Shown piece by piece: positions 44,460-51,718 of a DNA stretch of 64,000 bases. This DNA comes from Flexivirga endophytica (GTDB lineage: Bacteria > Actinomycetota > Actinomycetes > Actinomycetales > Dermatophilaceae): assembly GCF_014640635.1 (NCBI RefSeq), contig NZ_BMHI01000002.1:434001-498000 (forward strand), read 5' to 3'. Within the stretch, counting starts at the first letter, position 1. Each line of letters starts with the position of its first letter. The notes beneath the pieces are model-generated. The model saw only the letters and a list, made by a program, of their open reading frames with translations, ran no database searches and was not told the DNA's origin. Both the position numbers and the translations under genes were made by a program.

Positions 44460-45638
44460 TCAGCGGGCGCGCAGGGCCTGCTCGAGGTCGGCCCGCAGGT
44501 CCTCGACGTCCTCCAGGCCGATCGAGAGGCGTACGACGCCGGCGTCCGGGCGGGCGTCGGCCGGCACCGGCCGGTGGGTGAGCGACGCCGGATGCGAGAT
44601 CAGCGATGTCACGCCGCCGAGCGAGACTGCGTGCTCGAAGAGTCGGACCGAGCTCACGAGGTGCGCGGCGGCGGCATACCCACCAGTGAGCCGCAGCGCG
44701 AACATCGCTCCGGGGCCACGCATCTGGCGTCCGACGAGACCGGCTGGGTCGCATTCGGGCAGGCCCGGGTAGAGCACCTGCGAGATCGCGGGGTGGTCGC
44801 TCGCCCAGCCGACCAGCTTGTCTGCGGAGGCCTGGCCGGCGCGCACCCGCAGCGGCAGCGTGGCCAGGCCACGGTGCAGCAGATAGCCGCCCATCGGGTG
44901 CAACAGGCTGCCGGTGATGGCGCGCACGCGTCGCAGCGCCTCCGCCCACGGCGTGCTGGTCGCCACGACTCCGGCGATCGCATCGCCATGGCCACCAATG
45001 AATTTCGTCGCACTGTGCAGCACCAGCGCCGCGCCGAACCGAGCAGGGTTCTGCAGCACCGGGGTGGCGAAGGTGTTGTCCACCACGACCGGCGCCGAAC
45101 CGGCTGCCGCCGTGATGGCCGCGATGTCGACGAGCTCCAGGGTCGGGTTGGCCGGTGTCTCCACCACAACCAGGCAGGTGTCCGGCCGCACCGCGTCCGC
45201 GACCTCCGACGGTGCGCAATAGGTCGTCTCGACGTCCAGCAACGGCGAACCGAGCAGGTGATCCGTGCCGCCATAAAGGGGACGTACGGCGACGACATGC
45301 CGGCCGCTGTGTTCGCTCTTGGCCGCGAGTATGACGGCCGTCATCGCCGCCATACCGGAAGAGAACGCGACTGCCTCGGCGGTGCCTTCCAGTGCGGCCA
45401 GGCCGTCCTCGAACCGGGCAACCGTCGGATTCCACAGCCGGGCGTAGACACTGCCGCCACCCGGCACCGGGCGACCGCCGCCGGCCATCGTCTCGTAGGA
45501 GAGCCCGCTCGCATCCAGGTCGGGGACCGGGTTGGTGGTTGACAGGTCGATCGACGGGACGTGCACGCCCTGCTCGGCCAGGCCCTCCCGTCCGGCGTGC
45601 GTCGCGATCGAATCCAGTTGCAGCGGCGGTGTCGTCAT
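44460..45638 (-). CDS. Cys/Met-metabolism PLP enzyme (cystathionine gamma-lyase/synthase type)
   Basis: 392 residues of the trans-sulfuration family. PLP Lys in HSATKFIGGHGDAIAG; other blocks are SVYARLWNPTVARFEDGLAALEG, FSSGMAAMTAVI, VVETPANPTLELVDIAAI, VVVDNTFATPVLQNP, and SLGGVTSLISHPASLTH. These do not separate cystathionine gamma-lyase, gamma-synthase and methionine gamma-lyase. It diverges from an Lrp-type regulator, the same layout as mdeA–mdeR for methionine gamma-lyase. Methionine gamma-lyase would yield 2-oxobutyrate and hence propionyl-CoA. Confidence 0.88.
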   Translation of the reverse strand: MTTPPLQLDSIATHAGREGLAEQGVHVPSIDLSTTNPVPDLDASGLSYETMAGGGRPVPGGGSVYARLWNPTVARFEDGLAALEGTAEAVAFSSGMAAMTAVILAAKSEHSGRHVVAVRPLYGGTDHLLGSPLLDVETTYCAPSEVADAVRPDTCLVVVETPANPTLELVDIAAITAAAGSAPVVVDNTFATPVLQNPARFGAALVLHSATKFIGGHGDAIAGVVATSTPWAEALRRVRAITGSLLHPMGGYLLHRGLATLPLRVRAGQASADKLVGWASDHPAISQVLYPGLPECDPAGLVGRQMRGPGAMFALRLTGGYAAAAHLVSSVRLFEHAVSLGGVTSLISHPASLTHRPVPADARPDAGVVRLSIGLEDVEDLRADLEQALRAR

Positions 45639-45739
45639 ACGCGCACGGTAGAAGGATCCAGTGCGATTCGGCTCGTATGGCGAAGAAGCTGCGGCACAAT
45701 GAAGAAGGTGGGAAAGAGTCCGATGAACGCGGGGCGCCG

Positions 45740-46231
45740 ATGAGTGCGGAGTCGAAGAATCCTCCGTCCCTGAACGGGCTGGACGCAGTGGACCTGGCGC
45801 TGCTCGCCGAGCTCGCCGCGAATGCCCGGGTGACCGGTGCTGCGCTGGCCAAGCGGGTCGGGGTCGCCGAGTCGACGTGTGCCAAACGCATGCAACTGTT
45901 GCGGGACCGCGGCGTCATCACCGGCTTCACGACGCAGATGAATCTCGCGGCGCTCGGTCGTCCGATCCAGGCGGTGATCGCGGTGCGGTTGGTCAGCCAC
46001 AACAGGGATCACGTGCTGCGATTCCACGACACGCTCACCGCCATACCGGGGGTGCTGACGGTGTTCCACGTCGCGGGGGAGAACGACTACCTGCTGCACG
46101 TCGCGGTGACCAGTCCAGAGCAGTTGCGGGACCTGGTGCTCGAGCACATCAATGTGCACCCAGGCGTCCGGCACACCGAGACGCAACTCGTGTTCAGTGT
46201 GATGCCAGGAGCGGGCATCTTTGCGGGGTGA
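45740..46231 (+). CDS. Lrp/AsnC-family transcriptional regulator
   Basis: 163 residues from ATG 45740; an in-frame ATG at 45677 would add 21 charged residues of no family similarity and leave only 38 bases to the divergent gene. HTH: LDAVDLALLAELAANARVTGAALAKRVGVAESTCAKRMQLLRDRGVITGF. The C-terminal RAM (ACT-like) domain follows, with VFHVAGENDYLLHVAV. It probably senses an amino acid and controls the adjacent PLP enzyme gene. Confidence 0.9.
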   Translation: MSAESKNPPSLNGLDAVDLALLAELAANARVTGAALAKRVGVAESTCAKRMQLLRDRGVITGFTTQMNLAALGRPIQAVIAVRLVSHNRDHVLRFHDTLTAIPGVLTVFHVAGENDYLLHVAVTSPEQLRDLVLEHINVHPGVRHTETQLVFSVMPGAGIFAG

Positions 46232-46240
46232 CGTGCTTGC

Positions 46241-46285
46241 GGGATCTCGATACACCGCCTTGTTCCGCGGCGGCACTCGACCCGC
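46241..46285. repeat. Palindromic repeat (copy C), intergenic
   Basis: Starts GGGATCTCGATACA and ends CACTCGACCCGC. It is the reverse orientation of the element found inside lldD and fdnH. It fills the convergent gap after the Lrp gene and may end transcription from both sides. Confidence 0.7.
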
Positions 46286-46294
46286 ATGGGTGAC

Positions 46295-46999
46295 CTACTC
46301 GGCCAGCAAGTGGTGGTGGGCTTCGATCATGGACGGGCCGTACCAGGTGGTCAACCGGCCACTGACCAGCCGCGTCGGCGTGCGGAACGCCTCCGGGCCG
46401 TCGTCGGCGGTGAAGACGTACGGCTCGTCCGGCAGGAGTATGACGTCCGCCCCGCTGCTGTCGATCGCCGCCACGTCGGCCTTCGGATAGCGACCTTCGG
46501 CGTCGGCGTACACATTGTCGAAACCCACACGCCGCAGTAGGTCTCCGGTGAAGGTGCGTGACCCCACGACCATCCACGGGTCGCGCCAGATCGGGATGGC
46601 GACGCGTGCCCGGGCGGGTGGCACGTCGCCGGACCAGAGTCGGCGCGCCTCCTCCAGCCACGCCGGGCGTTCCCACTCCAGAACCTGGTCGAAGAGTTCG
46701 TCATACGCTGCGAAAGCAGCTGGCACCGTTTCGATCTCGCTGACCCACACCTGTAGGCCGGAGTCGCGCAGTCGCCGGACGTCGAGCTCGCGGTTCTCCT
46801 CCTTGTTGGCCACGACGACGTCGGGCTGCAACGACCGGATGACCTCGAGGTTGGGGTTCTTGGTGCCGCGCACGCGTGTCACGTCGAGGCCGGCCGGGTG
46901 CGTGCACCAGTCGGTCGCGCCGACGAGTGCATCGGGCCGGGACGTGGCCAACGCCTCGGTGATCGATGGCACCAGGGATACGACACGTTGCGCGGACAT
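46295..46999 (-). CDS. Helical-backbone metal-receptor-like protein, no signal peptide
   Basis: 234 residues from ATG 46999 with the BtuF/FecB-type fold: RVVSLVPSITEALA at the N-terminus, GLDVTRVRGTKNPNLEVIRSLQPDVVVANKEEN, LWSGDVPPARARVAIPIWRDPWMVVGSRTFTGDLLRRVGFDNVYAD, and a C-terminal VLLPDEPYVFTADD. No signal sequence or lipobox is present, and no permease or ATPase gene is next to it. It may therefore bind a corrinoid, haem or metal in the cytoplasm. Proximity to the B12-dependent mutase is suggestive but not proof. Confidence 0.8.
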   Translation of the reverse strand: MSAQRVVSLVPSITEALATSRPDALVGATDWCTHPAGLDVTRVRGTKNPNLEVIRSLQPDVVVANKEENRELDVRRLRDSGLQVWVSEIETVPAAFAAYDELFDQVLEWERPAWLEEARRLWSGDVPPARARVAIPIWRDPWMVVGSRTFTGDLLRRVGFDNVYADAEGRYPKADVAAIDSSGADVILLPDEPYVFTADDGPEAFRTPTRLVSGRLTTWYGPSMIEAHHHLLAE

Positions 47000-47081
47000 T
47001 GTGACGATCCTTTCATCCGGGGTATCGATGCGCCCATCCTCGTTCCTCGGATCCGCTATTCGCCCCGCAAGGGGCGGTGCC

Positions 47082-48800
47082 ATGATGACGAACATGGACT
47101 CGACGGCAACCACGGCATACCGGGCGGCGCGGGACTTCCTGCTGCAGCACCACGACGACTACGACGAGGCAGTCGCGGGGTTCCGCTGGCCGGACCTGGG
47201 CGACCGGTTCTGCTGGGCCGTCGATTGGTTCGACGCCGTAGCGGCCGGCAACGACCGCCCGGCGCTGGTCATCGTCGAGCAGGACGGCTCACGCACCAGC
47301 CGCTCCTTCCAGGAGATGTCCCGCCGCTCGGACCAGGTCGCGAGCTGGCTGAGCGGACTGGGAGTCGGCAAGGGCGACGCGGTCATCATCATGCTGAACA
47401 ACCAGGTCGAGCTTTGGGAGACCATGCTCGGCGTGATGAAGCTGGGCGCGGTCATCGTGCCGACGACGACGGCCGCCGGGCCCAAGGAACTGACCGACCG
47501 CCTCGAGCGCACCACCGCCAAGGCCGTCATCTGCAACGCGACCGACATCGGAAAGTTCGACGGGGTCGCCGGCGACTACCTCCGGCTCAGCGTGGGGTCG
47601 GTCGACGGCTGGCAGGACTTCGCCGACGCCTTCGACACCGAGTGGCACGCGATCGAGCACCCGGGCACCACGCCGCAGGACCGGCTGTTGCTCTACTTCA
47701 CTTCCGGCACGACCTCCAAGCCGAAGCTCGTCGAGCACACGCAGGTCTCCTACCCGGTCGGGCACCTGTCGACGATGTACTGGATCGGCCTGCGCCCCGG
47801 CGACGTGCACCTCAACGTGTCCTCGCCCGGCTGGGCGAAGCACGCGTGGTCCAACTTCTTCGCGCCGTGGATCGGCGAGGCGACGATCTTCCTCTACAAC
47901 TACACGCGCTTTGACGCGGCAGCGCTGTTGGAGCAGATGCGGACCGAAGGGGTCACCAGCTTCTGCGCGCCCCCGACCGTATGGCGGATGCTCATCAAGG
48001 CGGATCTCGGCACGAAACCGGATGCCCTCCGCGAGGTGGTGGGCGCCGGAGAACCGTTGAATCCAGAGGTGATCCGGCAGATCGAGAAGTCCTGGGGGCT
48101 GACGATCCGGGATGGCTACGGGCAGACCGAAACCAGTGTGCAGATCGCGAACACCCCCGGCTCGGCGGTCAAGGCGGGATCGATGGGCCGTCCGCTGCCT
48201 GGTGTCCCGTCCGGGCTCGCCGATCCCGTCACGGGTGAGCTGCTGCCGGCCGATGCCGACGAGGGCGAGATCTGTCTCGACCTGGGCCAGCACCCGGTCG
48301 GTCTGATGACGGGCTACCAGGCGGACCCGGAGCGCAACGACCTGGTCATGGCGCACGGTGTTTACCACACCGGCGACGTCGCCTCCCGGGACAGCGAGGG
48401 TTACTACACCTACATCGGTCGCACCGACGACGTGTTCAAGGCGTCCGACTACAAGATCAGCCCGTTCGAGTTGGAGTCGGTGCTGATCGAGCATCCGGCG
48501 GTCGCCGAGGCCGCGATCGTGCCGGCACCGGACCCGGTGCGACTCGCCGTGCCGAAGGCCTACATCGCGCTCGCGCCCGGTCACGAGCCGACGGAGCAGA
48601 CGGCGTTCGAGATCCTGAAATACGCGAGGGAGCACCTGGCGCCATACCAGCGGGTGCGGCGGGTGGAGTTCTACGAGCTGCCCAAGACGATCTCCGGCAA
48701 GATCCGCCGCGTCGAGCTGCGCGGACGCGAGGAGGAGATCGCCGGGAACCGTCCTGTGCCCGAATGGCGCGATGACGACTTCCCCGAGTTGAAGGGCTGA
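47082..48800 (+). CDS. Acyl-CoA synthetase (AMP-forming, acetyl/medium-chain type)
   Basis: 572 residues from ATG 47082 with an AAGGGG site six bases or so upstream (ATG 47085 and 47094 are alternatives). ANL motifs: LLYFTSGTTSKPKLVEHTQVSYPVGH, DGYGQTETS, YHTGDVASRDSEGYYTYIGRTDDVFKASDYKISPFELESVL, and the catalytic Lys in LPKTISGKIRRVELR. SSPGWAKHAWSNFFAPW is characteristic of the acetyl-CoA-synthetase/medium-chain ACSM-like branch. It may activate short branched acids feeding the IcmF pathway, but the substrate is not determined. Confidence 0.9.
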   Translation: MMTNMDSTATTAYRAARDFLLQHHDDYDEAVAGFRWPDLGDRFCWAVDWFDAVAAGNDRPALVIVEQDGSRTSRSFQEMSRRSDQVASWLSGLGVGKGDAVIIMLNNQVELWETMLGVMKLGAVIVPTTTAAGPKELTDRLERTTAKAVICNATDIGKFDGVAGDYLRLSVGSVDGWQDFADAFDTEWHAIEHPGTTPQDRLLLYFTSGTTSKPKLVEHTQVSYPVGHLSTMYWIGLRPGDVHLNVSSPGWAKHAWSNFFAPWIGEATIFLYNYTRFDAAALLEQMRTEGVTSFCAPPTVWRMLIKADLGTKPDALREVVGAGEPLNPEVIRQIEKSWGLTIRDGYGQTETSVQIANTPGSAVKAGSMGRPLPGVPSGLADPVTGELLPADADEGEICLDLGQHPVGLMTGYQADPERNDLVMAHGVYHTGDVASRDSEGYYTYIGRTDDVFKASDYKISPFELESVLIEHPAVAEAAIVPAPDPVRLAVPKAYIALAPGHEPTEQTAFEILKYAREHLAPYQRVRRVEFYELPKTISGKIRRVELRGREEEIAGNRPVPEWRDDDFPELKG

Positions 48801-48804
48801 TTGG

Positions 48805-49677
48805 TCAGCGCAGCACGACGGTCCGGCGACCCTGCACGAAAACCCTTCCCTCGCAGTGCCATCGGACGGCGTTCGAGAGCGCCTTGCACTCGGTGTCGCG
48901 TCCGGCGGCGACGAGGTCGGCCGGCGCGAACGAGTGGTCGACCTCCTGCACCTGCTGGGAGATGATCGGCCCCTCATCGAGGTCTCCGGTGACGTAATGT
49001 GCCGTCGCGCCAACGGTTTTCACGCCGCGTTCGTACGCCTGGTGGTAGGGCTTGGCACCCTTGAAGCTCGGCAGGAACGAGTGGTGGATGTTGATCGCGC
49101 GGCCGCTCAGGTTGCGCGCCAGGGTGTCGGAGAGGATCTGCATGTAGCGCGCGAGCACCACGAGGTCGATGTCGAGCTCGTCGACCAGTTGCAGCAGTCG
49201 CGCTTCGGCCTCCGGCTTCGTCGCGGCCGTCACCGGCACGTGGTGGAACGGCACGTGATGCCATCGCACCAGATCCTCGTGGTCCGGATGGTTGGAGACC
49301 ACTGCCACGATCTCGATCGGCAGGTCCTCGACGTGCGCGCGGAAGAGCAGGTCGTTGAGGCAATGCGCGAACTTCGACACCATCACCAGCACCCGCTGCT
49401 TGTCGCTCGCCCGTCGCAACCCGGCGGTGAGCTGCCACTCGCTACGCAGACCGTCGAGGGAGCGCTCCATGGACTCGATGCCCGGGTCGCCGTCATCGGG
49501 CACCACGAAGTCGACCCGACATACATAACGACCGGCGAGCTGGTCGTCGAACTGCTTGATCTCCCGTATGTCGGCCCGGTTGTCGACGAGGAAGCCGGTG
49601 ACCGCGTGCAGCAGTCCCGGACGCTCGGCGCCGTCCAGGGTCAGCACGTAGCGGTGCTCACCGTTGTTTGCGCTCAT
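48805..49677 (-). CDS. purU: Formyltetrahydrofolate deformylase
   Basis: Hydrolyses 10-formyl-THF to formate and THF. 290 residues from ATG 49677: N-terminal ACT domain (YVLTLDGAERPGLLHAVTGFL), then the formyltransferase-like domain with VSKFAHCLNDLLFR, VVSNHPDHE, the catalytic Asn-His region INIHHSFLPSFKGAKPYHQAY and the Asp in YVTGDLDEGPII. It is the last gene of the glyA-sox operon, 41 bases after sdaA. Here it would regenerate free THF when sarcosine oxidation floods the folate pool with C1 units. The formate can go to the Sec formate dehydrogenase. Confidence 0.96.
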   Translation of the reverse strand: MSANNGEHRYVLTLDGAERPGLLHAVTGFLVDNRADIREIKQFDDQLAGRYVCRVDFVVPDDGDPGIESMERSLDGLRSEWQLTAGLRRASDKQRVLVMVSKFAHCLNDLLFRAHVEDLPIEIVAVVSNHPDHEDLVRWHHVPFHHVPVTAATKPEAEARLLQLVDELDIDLVVLARYMQILSDTLARNLSGRAINIHHSFLPSFKGAKPYHQAYERGVKTVGATAHYVTGDLDEGPIISQQVQEVDHSFAPADLVAAGRDTECKALSNAVRWHCEGRVFVQGRRTVVLR

Positions 49678-49718
49678 TGCGAATCTCCTTGTCTCCGGGG
49701 CATGCTCAGCAGGTGCAC

Positions 49719-51110
49719 TCAGCACTCAACCACGTTCACCGCGAGACCGCCGCGGCTGGTCTCCTTGTACTTGCTCTTCATGTCGCGGCCGGTCTGCCGC
49801 ATGGTGCGTATGGCGGCATCCAATCCGACCCGATGGTCGCCGTCGCCGTGCAGCGCCAGCCGCGCCGCGTTGATCGCCTTGACCGAGGCGATCGCGTTGC
49901 GCTCGATGCACGGCACTTGCACCAGGCCGCCGACGGGGTCGCAGGTGAGCCCGAGATTGTGCTCGATGCCGATCTCCGCAGCGTTCTCCACCTGCACGGG
50001 TGTCCCGCCGAGCACGGCGCACAGGCCGGCAGCAGCCATCGAGCAGGCGGAACCCACCTCGCCCTGGCAGCCGACCTCCGCGCCGGAGATCGACGCCCGT
50101 TCCTTGAAGAGAATGCCGATCGCGGCAGCGGTCAGCAGGAACGTGACGACCGCGTCGTCGTCGGCGCCGTGCACGAACCGGGTGAAGTAGTGCAGCACTG
50201 CCGGCACGATGCCCGCCGCGCCATTGGTCGGTGCGGTCACGACCCGGCCACCGGACGCGTTCTCCTCGTTGACCGCCAGCGCGTAGAGATTCACCCACTC
50301 CATCGCCCACAGCGGGTCGCTCATCGTTCCGGTGCGGGCCCGTTCGTCCGCCTCGTCAGCGCGCAGGTCGCGGCGCAACTCCGGGGCGCGGCGGCGCACC
50401 CGCAATCGCCCGGGCAGGAACTTCTCCTCACGAGTGCAACCGTTCTCGACGCACTCCTGCATGACCGCCCAGATCCGCAACAGCTGCTCACGCGTCTCGG
50501 ACTCGGGTCGGAACGCCGCCTCGTTGGCGAGCATCACGTCGGCGATGGAGCCACCTGTCACCGAGCACTGCGCCAGCAGCTCCGCGGCGCGGGTGAACGG
50601 GTGCTGAACCGCGACATCATCGGTACCAAGCCCGTCACCGGCATCCCTGTCGACGACGAATCCGCCTCCGACCGAATAGCTTTCGGCCTCCGCCAACGTC
50701 GCGCCCGAGGCGCCATATGCTGTGAAGCGCATGCCGTTCGGGTGTCGGGGTAGCGGCTTGCGGTGGAACTCCACATCGCCGCCGGCGTCGAAGTCGATCG
50801 CGTGCTCGCCGCCGAGCAGCAGCCGCCGCGTGTCGCAGATCTCGTCGAACTGCGAGAAAGCCGCTGCCACATCGACCGTCTCCGGGTCCGCTCCGGTCAG
50901 GCCGAGCACCACCGCGCGGTCGGTGCCGTGACCCACGCCGGTGGCGGCCAGCGAGCCGAAGAGCTGCACTGTCACCCGCCGCACCTGCCCGAGTGACGAG
51001 ACTCGGCGCAGACCGTCGACGAACCGCGCCGCGGCGCGCATCGGGCCCACCGTGTGCGAGGACGACGGCCCGATCCCGATCGAGAAGAGGTCGAGCGCGG
51101 AGAGTGCCAT
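49719..51110 (-). CDS. sdaA: L-serine ammonia-lyase (iron-sulfur type)
   Basis: Deaminates serine to pyruvate. 463 residues, single-chain form: N-terminal beta domain ([24 protein letters not shown]) and C-terminal alpha domain with [22 protein letters not shown] and the [4Fe-4S] ligand region [14 protein letters not shown] / [18 protein letters not shown]. The terminal Cys (VNVVEC) matches the C-terminal Cys that enters the active site in related enzymes. It overlaps soxG by one base, so it belongs to the sarcosine operon and turns the serine made by GlyA into pyruvate. Confidence 0.96.
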   Translation of the reverse strand: MALSALDLFSIGIGPSSSHTVGPMRAAARFVDGLRRVSSLGQVRRVTVQLFGSLAATGVGHGTDRAVVLGLTGADPETVDVAAAFSQFDEICDTRRLLLGGEHAIDFDAGGDVEFHRKPLPRHPNGMRFTAYGASGATLAEAESYSVGGGFVVDRDAGDGLGTDDVAVQHPFTRAAELLAQCSVTGGSIADVMLANEAAFRPESETREQLLRIWAVMQECVENGCTREEKFLPGRLRVRRRAPELRRDLRADEADERARTGTMSDPLWAMEWVNLYALAVNEENASGGRVVTAPTNGAAGIVPAVLHYFTRFVHGADDDAVVTFLLTAAAIGILFKERASISGAEVGCQGEVGSACSMAAAGLCAVLGGTPVQVENAAEIGIEHNLGLTCDPVGGLVQVPCIERNAIASVKAINAARLALHGDGDHRVGLDAAIRTMRQTGRDMKSKYKETSRGGLAVNVVEC

Positions 51111-51718
51111 CAGACGAACTCGCGCATGCCGTCCAGCAGCCACTGGGCGGTGTGCGTCGCGAACGATGAGCGCGGCATGATCCGCCAGGTGTCCGGGGTG
51201 ACCCGCCACAGGACGACACCGACCGTGCCCAGCAGGGTGACCAGCGCGGATCCGACGGGGAACGCGACCGGATCGAGGTCGAGGCGGCACGACTTGTCGA
51301 GCACCTCCTGCGCGCGGGGGCCGCGCAACTCGAGCGTGGTGCGATTCGCGGACAGGTCGACGACCTGCCCCGGCAACTCGCCGAGCGCAGCGGTCAGTTC
51401 GTCGGTGATGCGCACCGGGTCGTCGCCGCCGTCCGCCTCGTCCGGTGTGATCAAAAGGAATTCGTCCGGCGCCAGCCACAGGACGTGTCGGTCGCCCGGC
51501 AGCCCGGTGACGTCGCCGACACCCTCCGGCAGGGGACCGGACAGTGCCGCCTCGAGCGCCGCGGCCGATGGGGTGTCCGCTACGACGCGCAGGCCGATCT
51601 GCGCGAGGAACGGGACCTCCCGCAGCGCCGCATTCGCGCTGCTTCCGGTCTCCAGCTCCCGTGCCATCCGCTGCAGGGGACTGCGTCGGCGCTCCAGCAC
51701 CGCAGTGCGCTCAACCAT
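51110..51718 (-). CDS. soxG: Sarcosine oxidase gamma subunit
   Basis: 202 residues from ATG 51718. SoxG-type features: [68 protein letters not shown], and a C-terminal [15 protein letters not shown]. The fold is a truncated GcvT-like domain that packs against the alpha subunit. It is one of four subunits of the heterotetrameric enzyme and overlaps both soxA (8 bases) and sdaA (1 base). Confidence 0.93.
   Translation of the reverse strand: MVERTAVLERRRSPLQRMARELETGSSANAALREVPFLAQIGLRVVADTPSAAALEAALSGPLPEGVGDVTGLPGDRHVLWLAPDEFLLITPDEADGGDDPVRITDELTAALGELPGQVVDLSANRTTLELRGPRAQEVLDKSCRLDLDPVAFPVGSALVTLLGTVGVVLWRVTPDTWRIMPRSSFATHTAQWLLDGMREFV

Noticed and set aside
40852-46002. Very long minus-strand open frames (about 600 and 1030 codons) across icmF and the PLP-enzyme region
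   Set aside because: They are antisense to well-supported genes, have low-complexity Arg/Asp/Val-rich translations and no family motifs; such frames arise by chance at this GC content.
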